From Multifurca ochricompacta (Eukaryota > Basidiomycota > Agaricomycetes > Russulales > Russulaceae), in NCBI GenBank assembly GCA_022496185.1, contig WTXG01000420.1, positions 1 to 24,279 on the forward strand: DNA of 24,279 bases, read 5' to 3'. How positions within the stretch are numbered: the stretch's first letter is position 1; each line of letters opens with the position of its first letter. The notes beneath the pieces were generated by a model that did not search any database, was not told the origin of the DNA, and saw only the letters and a list, made by a program, of their open reading frames with translations. The translations under genes were made by a program, and so were the position numbers. Shown here piece after piece: positions 10,490-20,630 of this stretch.

Positions 10490-11199
10490 TCAATCCTTGG
10501 ATGGGACCTGAGTTTGTAACTTTGATTGAATTACATTGACCAAATAATTCATGTTATCCTGCTTCTTCTCTATCGTCTCCTGTAACCCATCCAATTTCGT
10601 CTTGATATACTCCACCTTATCTTCATAATACTTGACCGTCTGAGCTCGCGTCTATCATGTGTGTCTATCTCTAGCCAAAGTAAGAAAGAAATTGACTATG
10701 CTCCGCCCACCTTTTGAACGTAATACCCCGTCCCAACGTCGATGATCACGTTCTCCACGTCTCGTAACTTGCCCGGTACGTATAGAGAGCTCGTAAGTGG
10801 CACCAAAATCGTTTTACCTCCACATCGAACAAAGTGTATGTTTTCGCGTTTAATAGAAAAAAAGAAAAGAAAAGAAAAGAAAAGAAAAGAAAGAGTGTGT
10901 GAGAGGGCACAAGGCGGATCCAAGTATTATACCTTTGTTATCCGATTTGACCTCCTTCGCGCTCTCGATACACGATCTGAATTTAGATTGGGCTTGTTTC
11001 AGTTGTGCAAATGAGTTGGTCAAATGTGAGAGCTCCTGTTGAATAAGAATGTTATGGATGTTAATCGCGAGCGACGAGAATGCGCCCGTCCTGTGCTCAC
11101 CTCTTCGATTTGTCTTTTCACTTCTACCAATTGAGGAAGCCCGAGATCGGCGACGTTAATTTGTTGAGGAGCGGCGGTAGCGGCAGATGAAGTAGACAT
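10490..11199 (-). CDS. PFD5: Prefoldin subunit 5 (alpha class)
   Basis: Four exons on the minus strand: 11199-11101, 11035-10933, 10817-10711, 10639-10490. Introns are GT..AG, phases fit, and the product is 152 aa, the usual family length. Prefoldin is a cytosolic heterohexamer that passes nascent actin and tubulin to the CCT chaperonin. The N-terminal helix contains [17 protein letters not shown] and then [15 protein letters not shown]. The beta-hairpin core is very characteristic: [15 protein letters not shown] followed by [13 protein letters not shown]. The C-terminal helix runs through [20 protein letters not shown]. Coiled coils therefore flank the hairpins, as in alpha subunits. The intron at 10818-10932 holds an AAAAG microsatellite (about 10858-10893). 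Divergent from the LCHN-family gene. Confidence 0.95.
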
Positions 11200-11357
11200 C
11201 GATGGACAGTGTCGGTGTCGGTGTCAATTATTAAACGCTTCTCTCACTTCCATTTCGGTTAATAACCGACTTGACTTAAAGTTTCGGGTTCAGTTCAGGT
11301 TCTTTTTGTTTCTCTCTCTCTCTCTCTTGCCATTTCATTCATTCCCCCACAACGACG
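11200..11357. promoter_or_regulatory. Bidirectional promoter between prefoldin 5 and LCHN-family gene
   Basis: Only 158 bp separates the two divergent start codons. The interval has a short GTCGGT direct repeat (about 11212-11225) and an uninterrupted CT tract (about 11310-11327), a common core-promoter feature in basidiomycetes. Both 5' UTRs must be short. No TATA box is evident. Shared regulation is an inference from spacing. Confidence 0.6.
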
Positions 11358-13900
11358 ATGGCAACGAGCTCAACTTCTGCTTCAAAAAAACAGTTACCAC
11401 CACCACCACCACAAGATATTGGTATGTGATGAAGAGTGGTTTGGTGCATTAGGTTAGATTCGACTGACCACCACACCTGAAGTCGCCATATTTCACGCGT
11501 CGTTTCACCCTACACGAGGTAACATCCTCGATTGGTCTCTCAAAGCCAGCGATGGTAAAAAAAAATCATTTAAAAAAAAAAAAGCACATACACACCAAAT
11601 ACTAAAACAAAGGAATTTACTTAAGATCTACAACTCGATGGCGTGGAATTCAGCTCGTTACCGAGCGGTCTACACCTCGTCGAACAAGATGTCGTGTACG
11701 TAGACATATATCTCTCATCCCACCCATTCATCCTTCTCCTTCGTTACCAGTTACTTTACCAAAGACACTCATCATGGCGTCTCCATCTTCCGTCGACGTC
11801 AGACGTCCGAGCACGGTCAACGTGGCTTCCGTCTCTCTTCTTTGGGAATCCTCCTTGCCCCTTCCGCACGTCCACGTCCCTGGAGACATGTACCCGCCCT
11901 TAAAGCGCTTGCACGAGATCTACATGCCACGCTCGATGCGCGCCGCGGCGTGAATGAACCGCCTCAGGAAGAGGAAGATGATTGGGCGTCGGTACGAAGA
12001 TTCTTCGAGTTGCGCAAGGTGCTTGTTGATGCTGGAAGTGGGAGTGGGAGTGGGAGTGGGAGTGGGAGTCTTGGTGGTGGAACGGGTGGCGCGTGGCGTC
12101 GTTGGAGCGAAGAGCTTGATGTCGGACATGATGATGTTTGTGAAGGGGAGGGGGAAGATCGGTCGGTGAGTCTTGAGATATCCTTTTATTTTTTCATTTT
12201 GGTTTTGGTTTTTTTGGGTCATCCATGGCGCGCGCGGTCTCCTTTTTGTGAAACGTGATTCTTTCTTTTTTCTCACTCACAGAGGCAGGGCGTGTCATCC
12301 CATGCACATATCTATGGACATAGTCATGCTAGTCCAACGCTACACCTCCCACACCTACTGCGGATCTTGGGCCCTTCCTCACTCACTCTGTACAAACACG
12401 TCCTCGGCCGCAGACGCATACTCATCTATACTCAACCACCAGTAGAGTTCGCCTGCTTTATTTGTCAGGTCGCGGCAGATATGTGTTTTGAGGACCAGAC
12501 CCAGACCCAGACGACTAAAGCTACTACTGAATCTAATGACGACAACGACCCCGACGATGGTCGTTTCTCCGGTGCCATTCCGCAAATGGTGGGTTTAAAC
12601 GGGAAACAGAAGGAGGGCATCAACGTGTTGGGCATCGTCACCTTGCATGATATTGGCGTTCTAGAGCGCGAGTCGACAACAGGACGCGGTTGGATAGCCT
12701 GTACGTCTCATACGTCTCTCCCCTTCTATTTTCATTTGTCGCTGAGGGTTGTTATATATAGGTACAACCGATGCTGTTTTTCTGGAGAAACCGCAGTACT
12801 ATGATCTCGTCATCGACATGACCACTTTCTCACCCGAGAGGGCCTACTCCCGTCCAAGTCTTCAGCTTTCAGTCAAAGAGCCTTCCTCCTTGAATGGTCG
12901 AGCGAGCCGAAAGCCATCCTATCGTTTATCCACGATTCGCTTCACCTGGAGCGACGTCAAATTATGGAACGAGTTGGATCGAATTCTACAACTGGATGCG
13001 GATGCCAACACGAACGGTAGTTCTTCTTTTACCCGTCGTGCGCCTCCCGCTCAGCTTTGGAGGGATGCGTGGCGCCTATATGAAGATGCATGTTTGGTCT
13101 GTGCGGGGCTTTGGGCGGGCGCGTGGCCCAGTAATGGGAACAACAACAACGACAACAACAATGGCAATAATAGCAGCGGCGACGGCAGAAGAGTACCACG
13201 TTGGGCTGTCGGAGGGCAAGGACAAGAACGTGGTTTTATTGACGGCACAGAGGCTGATGATGCTACTGTGCAAGTGAAAGTACGAGCGCGTGGAGAAGGT
13301 ATCGAAGGTCGACCGATGACGAACTTGTCATATCGCCGTCCAAGCAGGCGTTATGCTCCGTCGAACGCACAAGTAATACATGAAGAGGATATAGGGAAGT
13401 ATGAAGATGATAATGACGGTGGGGAAGTTGGGGGAGAAGGGGGAGGAGTGAGGGATGATGGTGATGGTGATAACGATGGGGAGCTTGGAGAAGGCGTAGT
13501 GTTGGTGCGCAGTCGTCAGAGTCGGACGACATTGGCTTTACTCCAAACGTTTCATGCTCAAACTCGCTTCTTACTCTCCCGTCTCGCCTCTGTCCTTTCG
13601 TCCCATACCGCCGCCACCGCCGCCACCACTACCACCACCACCACCACCTACCATCATCATCCCAATTCCGATTCCAATCCCGGTGGAGATGAATATCGAT
13701 ATCGAGAGCCAGGGCAAATCACGACGACGACGATACAATTAACATTGAGGGATGTGGCTTTACTTGAACTTGGTCCGTTCAGTTCCCTCGACGCTCGTTT
13801 TGTAGAATGGCTGGCGGCGGAATATTTTCCGGATGCGAGGGTATTCGTTCGTCGTGGATGGAGGGATATCCTTGGGCTTGTCTTTCCTTCCTTTGTTTAA
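11358..13900 (+). CDS. LCHN/Anr2 (DUF4484, DENN-like) family protein
   Basis: Six exons: 11358-11421, 11483-11554, 11626-11695, 11751-12165, 12283-12700, 12762-13900. Introns are 55-117 nt, GT..AG, phases agree; total 2178 nt, 725 aa. Family hallmarks occur in order: AIFHASFHPTRGNILDWSL, then LDGVEFSSLPSGLHLVEQDV, VYFTKDTHHGVSIF, and LGIL in the N-terminal third; TLYKHVLGRRRILIYTQPPV in the middle; GWIACTTDAVFLEKPQYYDL at the exon 5/6 junction; FSSLDARFVEWLAAEYFPD near the C-terminus. The family includes yeast Anr2 and vertebrate LCHN/DENND11, which are DENN-like and probably act in membrane traffic; the biochemical role in fungi is unclear. Low-complexity insertions are notable: a Gly-Ser run (12033-12070), Asn tract (about 13139-13170), Asp/Gly-rich segment (13400-13490) and Thr/His run (about 13626-13665). 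The ATG at 11358 gives the shortest leader and keeps exon 1 in phase. Confidence 0.88.
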
Positions 13901-15180
13901 GGTTATGGTGGATCGGGAATCATCCGGAGACGAGACGAGACGAGACAGGGAAAAAGGAAAAGAAAAAGGGTCCTCGTAAAAAGCCTACTTCCCCCCCCTC
14001 CCGCCTGCTTACCCGCCCCGATCTCATACACTAGCATGAACGTTGGCTGGAGTTGTTTGCTTTTTTTAACATATTGGTTACATATTATTTTTTTTTAGAT
14101 CGACGGACTTTGCACCTCTTTTTTTGAGTTCCATGTGTGTGTGGGAAGAGTTTATTGTCATCACCCATTGTAGGAATAGCGTGAGCGTGAGCTCTGAGCC
14201 CGAAACCATCCTCCTCAGTCCACTCCGGCCCGCATTGCCTCCTCACGCTTTCAACCCTTTCTTTCAAATATCACCACTTCTGGCTGGACCGGTTTGCTCT
14301 CTTCATTAAAAGTTATGCCAATAAATATTCTGACATTAATTCGACTATAGTTTCGGACTGTCTCTGATACGGTACAAATGCGATCGTTGCATAGCACGAA
14401 AGCTTTACTTAGCATTCTTTTAGACTGTTTACGCTCCAGGCCGCCTGCCCGTTCATTCGTTTTCATCCGGTTCATCCGGTTTTGTCTTTATTGCTATCTC
14501 TCTACAGGTATATAAAGGTACATACTTGCTTGTAGTAGGATCACTGAGCAGAAGCGCAATCTACGGTCATTTCTCTCTCTCTTTCTCCTTTTGAGTGCTA
14601 AGCAACCATCACGACGACGACAAGCACAAGGTCAACGAACCCAGCAGCAGCAAAGCCAACAAAGCCAGCAAAGCCAGCAGAACCAGCAAAGCCAGCAAAA
14701 ACCAGCAAACCAGCAAAAAGCCAGTAAAAACAGCCAAAGCCAGCAAGCCTTCGACGTATTCGACATATCGACGCATTTCGGCATATCAAGCATTTCGGCG
14801 CATCAGCACTTTCGACGACTTCAGCATCTTCTTCTCTTTCCCTCTTCTCGCGGAACCTTTCTCCGCAACGAACTCATACGGTCTCGCGATCGTACACCAT
14901 CATCATCTTTCTTTTTCTTCTAAGGAAATACGTTTGTATCTATTTTGATTTAACGTCCCAATTTTGACCTTGATATATTTTTATATTAATCAGATCAATA
15001 TATATATATATGTGCTTTCCTGACAGTTTTTAATTCAGAGCAGCCTCCAGCGTTGAATGGAACAGCCAGCTGGAAATATTGTGTAGAACAGATATAGTGC
15101 ACAGCCAATACTAGCTTACCTTGCTTGTGAAGTGGGGGCCAAAGCAACTAGGACTGTACTTTCTAGCTGTACTTCCTAGC
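13901..15180. other. Intergenic with promoter-like site and AGCCAGCAA minisatellite
   Basis: About 1.3 kb between the LCHN-family stop and the start of NLR-B similarity. A directly repeated TTCATCCGG (14462-14479), TATAAAG (14511-14517) and a CT tract (about 14572-14590) form a promoter-like order upstream of a Gln/Ser- or Lys/Ala-encoding minisatellite (14642-14749). The open frames over it have no recognisable domain and coding is not demonstrated. The AT repeat near 14999-15010 is simple sequence. Confidence 0.55.
14642..14749. repeat. AGCCAGCAA-type 9-bp minisatellite
   Basis: About twelve imperfect copies of a 9-bp unit AGCCAGCAA, with AACCAGCAA variants. Translated, it gives QQSQQ in one frame and KASKASK in another, which is why two overlapping open frames cover it. 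No codon bias favours either frame. Confidence 0.8.
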
Positions 15181-15358
15181 AATATCCCTTTTGTCACGTG
15201 CCTGATCTTAGATCACCAGAACCACTTTTGGGAGAGCATCCTGGTCCAACAGGAAACGGCTCTCTAAACCACATTCAAGATGGCGGTTGTCAAGCGCTAA
15301 AGCTTGCCCGCAACACCCTGAACTCTTACTACTACCAGCTCAACTAACACTTACCTTC
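15181..15358 (+). promoter_or_regulatory. Proximal promoter and 5' leader of NLR-B
   Basis: Reverse-complement match to 6097-6274. Similarity begins abruptly near 15181 (aatatccc), marking one edge of the duplication. CACGTG is at 15195-15200, about 159 bp before the ATG, as in NLR-A. Its preservation implies that the NLR-B locus may still be transcribed, but this is inference. Confidence 0.5.
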
Positions 15359-18300
15359 ATGTCCTCCAAAACAGTATCCTCCTCAAACTTTCAGATCATC
15401 CTCGATGCATTCCAAGACTATGCCAAACAGACCGGCGTAGACCTCAGTGCCACCAATAATCCTTTCGCCGACAAGATTCAAAGCTGTCACTCACCCGACG
15501 CTATCTTGGAGTTACTTCAAGACAGCGCCAAGGCTTTTACTGAGTATCGAGAGGGAAATCGGAAATTGATCAGCTGGCTTAGTCCCGTGGTGCAGGTTCT
15601 CCATGCATTTTCAGGCATTTTCGGCGAAGCTGTTAGCCTAGTAGGCTTCCAGGATTAAGATGGATCCGTCTTGTAAATCTCTAATATTTTATGCTTCGCC
15701 ACTAGATACCCTTCCAACCTGCAAAAGCAATCTTTGTCTGTATAGATGCTCTCCTCACCGTACGTGTCTCTCATCCTTTCAACTGTGAGGACCATTTGTG
15801 AGTTTTTGCATTTTTTTCTTTCTATCGATCAGGCCGCTAGCGGCGTCAGTGCGAGCTACGATGCCCTCATCGATCTCTTCGAATGCGTCGGGAACTTCCT
15901 CAGACGTCTACACGTTTATACCGAAATGACAGTCACCCCTTTGATGTCCAACATAATCGTGAAGATAATCGTCCAGGTTCTCTCCGTCCTTTCTCTAGCG
16001 ACGAAACAGATAAAGCAGGGTCGATTTAGTAAGCACCTTCTCGTTCTAGTCAAACTTCCTTTCATCCTTCTCGATAGAGAAATTCGCGAAGAAACTCTTG
16101 GGGGAGAGCGAAATCGAGGCTGTACTCCAGAGATTGGACAGACTCACCCGAGAGGAGGCCCAGTTGACTGTCGTCCAGACACTCCAGGTTGTTCACGGTT
16201 TGATGAACAATATGAAAACAGTCATGGACGGTAAGCGATCCATTATCTTTTTCGTTCGATAGTCGCATTTTGTGACACTTTTTTTCCGAGTAGACGGAAG
16301 GGCATCGACGGATGGCATAATCCAAGCTCTGGGTACGTTCAGCCAACTTAGGCTGCTATATTTGTTTCTTGGGGGGCTGACTGCGGTTGTTAGTTACGAT
16401 ACAAGAGACAGCAAATGAGATAAACAAGATGAAGCGTTGGTTATTTCCTACTTTTGCCGTTCATAACCGTCGATGGTGAATATGTTTCGCAGGTGAGCAG
16501 TTGCAAAAGGATGTCCGAAATTGGCTCTCTCCTCCCGACCCATCAAACAATTACAACATTGCGCGGAGAGATCACCACGCCGGGACGGCAGGATGGTTTA
16601 CCCAAGGCAGTACATTTGATAAATGGAAAAGGGATGGCTCCCTCTTGTGGATACACGGTAAACGTAAGAGTTTCTCGGACTTGCCATCTGTTTCAGTCGC
16701 TTATAGTTGCGGTGTTACCCGATTCTATAGCTGGGTCTGGGAAAAGTATACTCTGGTGGGGGTCACACCAAGTCACCTCTTCCCATGCATCCACTGACAT
16801 CATCAATTAGCTCCACCGTCATTCAAGAAGTCAAAGTCCTACACGATGCAGGACTAGCCTTGATGGGATATTTCTATTTTGACTTCAGAGATCTTGCAAA
16901 ACAAGATATCCGAGGCTTGTTTACGTCCCTCCTTTCTCAACTCAGTGCCAAATCTGATCCTTGCCATGGGATTCTTTCTAATTTGTATTCAAAATACAAC
17001 GCTGGATCGCAACAACCCGATTATAATGCCCTTTTGGGATGCTTGAAGGAGATGTTTGAACTGCCTAATAGGCCCGCGATTTATATCATTGTGGATGCCC
17101 TTGACGAGTGTCCCAACACCTCTGGCCTCGTGTCCCCTCGTGACCGAATCCTTGAATTCTTCGAGGATCTCGTCGGTTACAACTTCCAAATCTACACATC
17201 TGCGTCACAAGTCGGCCCGAAGCTGACATTCTCGATGTTCTTGAACCTTTGGCAACTCATACTGTCTCTCTCCACGACGAAGGCGGACAGAGGAACGATA
17301 TCATGGATTTCATCAACTTCGTCGTCCAGTCAGACCGGAAGATGCGGAGATGGAGAACTGAGGATAAGAAACTGGTGATTGACACGCTCTCACAGAGAGC
17401 CGACGGGATGTGAGCGCGCCCACAGTATTTAGGCGCCTTCTTACTCGGTTCTCACGACATCACACAGGTTCCGATGGGTATACTGTCAGCTCGAAACGTT
17501 ACGTCGCTGTTTTCCCGCAGCGCTGAGGCACGCCTTGGATGAATTACCTGAAACCTTGGACGAAACGTACGAGCGCACGTTACTAAGCATCGACAAGGAG
17601 AGACGAGAATATGCCCAAAGAATTTTCCAATGCCTCGCGGTGTCTGTTCGTCCACTTCGTGTGGAAGAACTCGCCGAGGTTCTTGCAGTTCGTTTTGGCA
17701 CTGGACAGATACCCCAATACTACGCGGATTGGCGCCTTGAAGATGCACAAGAGGCCATCTTATCTGCATGTTCCAGTCTTATAACCATTGTCAATCAGGA
17801 CGGGTCTCTAGTTGTTCAATTTTCGCATTTCTCTGTAAAGGAGTTCTTGATATCAAGTCGCCTCGCCGCTTCGGGAGAGATTCTCTCTCGCTTTCACATT
17901 CTTCCTGATCCGGCACATGCAATTATCGCCCAGGTTTCCCTCAGTATCCTTCTCCAACTAGATGATAAGGTCGACAAAGATGGAATTAAACAGTTTCCAC
18001 TCGCTATATATGCCGCTGAGCACTGGTTGGAACATTCGAAGTTTGGAAATGTATCTTCATCATCCACTATACAGGAGATGATGGATCGTTTGTTCGACCC
18101 GGACAAGCCATATTTTGCGACATGGGTGTGGATACACGATATCGACAATCCTTGGAGGGAACACATGTACACAACACATCCGACACGGTCGTACAATATC
18201 CCGTTATACTATGCGGCACTCTGCGGATTCTATCGAATTGCAGAGCGATTGATGGTCACTCACCCACGGGACATGAATACGAGGGGCGGATATCACGGGA

Positions 18301-19350
18301 GTGCGTTGGGTGCTTCGCTGGAGAAGGGACATATTGATATCGCAAAGTCGCTTCTTGAGAGAGGTGTCGATGTGGATTGCCAAGATCGCGATGGCCGGAG
18401 TTTGCTTCACAGAGCAACATATAGCCGGCGTCGTGATGTCATGGTATTGTTAATTGAGCACGGCGCGAAGATCAACGTAAAAGACGAGCGGGGGGAGACA
18501 CCATTATTCAAGGCGTCAGGCAGCGGCAGTACTGAAGTTGCACGAATATTATTGGGGCACGGCGCAGATGTGAATACGATGAACAATGAAGGGATGACCC
18601 CGTTGATGGATGCATCACAATTTGGGCACCACGCTGTCGTGAAATTACTGCTCGACAATGGCGCATCCTATCGCATCCGTAATAACCACGGCCAGACTGC
18701 ATTGCAGTTCGCATCCGCCGTGGACATCTCGATATGGTAAAAGCGTTGCTTGACCACGGCGCGTATGTAAACTCTCGGAGCGACAATGGCTGGACTTCAT
18801 TGATCGCTGCATCAAGAAACGGTTATCATAGTGTCGTGCGACTGTTGCTCGACAGGGGTGCATCCATCGACATCCGCGACAAAGACGGCTGGACTGCATT
18901 ACAGTGGGCATCCCACTTTGGACGTCTCGATGTTGTGAAGGAATTGCTTGACCACGGCGCGCATGTAAACTCTCGGGACAACGACCGCTTGACGCTATTG
19001 ATGTCTGCATCAGAAACGGTTATCATAGTACCGTGCGACTATTACTCGACAGGGGTGCATTCATCGACATCCGCGACAAAAACGGCTGGACTGCATTACA
19101 GTTCGCATCCCGCGATGGACATCTCGATGTTGTGAAGGAGTTGCTTGACCACGGCGCGAATGTTAATATCCTGGATAAAGATGGCTTGACGCCATTGGTC
19201 TCTGCATCAGAAAACGGTTATCATAGTATCGTGCGACTATTACTCGACAGCGGTGCATCCATCGACATCCGCGACAAAGACGGCTGGACTGCATTACCGT
19301 TCGCATCCCGCGATGGACATCTCGATGTTGTGAAGGATTTGCTTGACTAG
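15359..19350 (+). pseudogene. NLR-B: Goodbye-NACHT-ankyrin gene, frameshifted and 3'-truncated
   Basis: Same exon pattern as NLR-A: 15359-15640, 15706-15759, 15833-16028, 16078-16230, 16294-16332, 16394-16435, 16493-16663, 16731-16755, 16811-17409, then from 17468. All splice sites are kept. Exon 1 differs from NLR-A at only 2 of 94 residues, so the copy is recent. Damage seen against NLR-A and against its own repeats: one base lost at about 17175 in a GGG run, after Walker B and before the SRPE-equivalent; a 12-bp in-frame insertion near 17330; one base lost near 18717 in the ankyrin region; one base lost in an A run at 19014-19016. The coding homology ends in mid-ankyrin at a TAG (19348-19350), followed by unrelated sequence. 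Read from the ATG, translation would end at 17378, giving about 509 aa with Goodbye, P-loop and Walker B but no ankyrins. Two lesions lie in short homopolymers, so read errors are possible. Confidence 0.85.
18722..19350 (+). repeat. 198-bp dimeric ankyrin repeat array in NLR-B
   Basis: The motif ggacatctcg (one variant ggacgtctcg) starts at 18722, 18920, 19117 and 19315. Spacings are 198, 197 and 198 bp; the 197 pinpoints a one-base deletion. Units encode paired repeats such as GHLDVVKELLDHGANVN and NGYHSIVRLLLDSGASIDI. Copies are near-identical at silent sites. Variation concentrates in the ankyrin loop and first-helix positions (for example WASHFG, FASRDG, SARNG-like versions). Confidence 0.85.
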
Positions 19351-19886
19351 GGCTGCGCGCCGTACCGTATCTTACGGTATGATGGCCCGTAGTACGGTTG
19401 CCGTACCCGTACCATACCAGCTCAAGTCTTTTTTTTTTTTTGAAATCGATTTTATTCGCGCTTCAAGGCCGTGCCTAAATCGCACGGCTATTACCGGTAC
19501 ATAATGGCTACTGTTTGTGCAAGTTGGAAGTAAAGTGAAACCCCTTGATAGGGGGGAAAAGTGGTGGAGAAAATTGTGTGTGTAACAACACGGAAAGGAA
19601 AGGGAAATGGGAAAAAAAAAAGTGGGAGGTAGAGGCGGGGACGAGGTGTGAATAGTGTTGTGACGGCCCCGGCTCGGCCTGAAGCCGCGGCTTAGGCCCG
19701 GCTTTTGGCGGCTTAGGCTTTTCAAAACTCAAGCCTGGGCCGTAGCGACGGCTTCCAGCCGGCTTAGGCCCGGCTCAGGCCCAAGCTGCGGCTTTACAGC
19801 GTCAAATCAAGTTTTAAGCTGCATTTTTTGAAGGACTTGTAGTTTACATTATATCAACCCCTAGCCACTGCTTTGGCCTTCTGCCA
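19351..19886. other. Non-coding TE-like spacer after NLR-B break
   Basis: No gene is seen. The start (19360-19425) is rich in TACCGTA/TACGGTA inverted words, including a perfect hairpin of 7-bp arms around TCT (about 19362-19378). A 13-base T run sits near 19430-19441. From 19664 to 19800 there are repeated GGCTTAGGCCCGGCT words in both orientations. These subterminal-repeat-like features suggest decayed DNA-transposon or MITE sequence, but I cannot define ends or target duplications. Confidence 0.45.
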
Positions 19887-20522
19887 TATTATGGAGGGAA
19901 TAGACTATAGATAGGGGGTACCAGTGTTAGTCTGGTACGGCTAGCTGAATTTGCCGGTACGGTTGGCAATAGCACAGAAATCGACCTAAGAGCAGAGCAA
20001 GCGCGAATAAGAGTAAAAGCGATTGTTAGTTCGCTTTTGTGAGAACTAAGTTGAAGCAGACAGGTGGATAGAAAGGATCAAACTGGATGATTGATTCAAG
20101 ACAAACTAATGAGGCTTTTATACATTTTAACTATAGGAGTCAATATAGGAGAGATAACACAATAAAGTCGAAACTGGAGGCCAAAGATCTGGCCAGAGAA
20201 TCATACATTGTAAACTACAAGTCAATCAGAATGAAATGCGAAGCAAAGAATGCAAGACAAAGGGGCACACGAAAGAAGTGGATCTGTAATGTATAACTGT
20301 GTGGGTTTTAGTCACACTTGTATAAAATGAGACCGGAATAAAATGAAAATGGAAATATAAAAATGCACAACTCTTCCGAACATAAAACCATAATTTTGCA
20401 GTAATCTTGAGTAGCCACGAATGAATGCGGCGATAATCTTGTGTCCGAGTGCGATCTTGACACTCCTAAATCTTCTCCTCTGGCCGGGCCAGTCTGTCCG
20501 GAATGCACAATGCAGCATATTA
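19887..20522 (-). mobile_element. Solo copia LTR with 5-bp target duplication
   Basis: A 626-bp LTR (19892-20517) in minus orientation, the reverse complement of the LTR at 21582-22194 along its whole length with scattered differences. On its own strand it begins TGCTGC and ends CTCCA, the TG..CA form of LTRs. Both sides carry the identical 5-bp sequence TATTA (19887-19891 and 20518-20522), the usual target duplication length for copia integrases. No internal region follows, so this is a solo LTR left by LTR-LTR recombination. It keeps a TATAAAA motif in the same place as the other LTR. Confidence 0.9.
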
Positions 20523-20630
20523 TGTCCCATTTAATTCCTGTAACATAAGTTGTCTTATTTTAGCTTGTATCAATAACAGTGTAATGCTCAGCGAGGCGTC
20601 CTGTGCGACATGCACAAGTCGGCGTGGGCT

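Noticed and set aside
13051..13742. Short frames overlapping the LCHN-family last exon
   Set aside because: Alternative-frame readings of its Asn, Gly and Thr tracts; the main frame carries the family motifs.
19372..19732. Minus-strand frames of 74-117 codons after NLR-B
   Set aside because: No domain; they cross A-runs and the GGCTTAGG repeats of TE-like spacer.
20087..20296. 69-codon open frame inside the solo LTR
   Set aside because: Lies wholly in LTR sequence on the strand opposite to the LTR's transcription; no domain.
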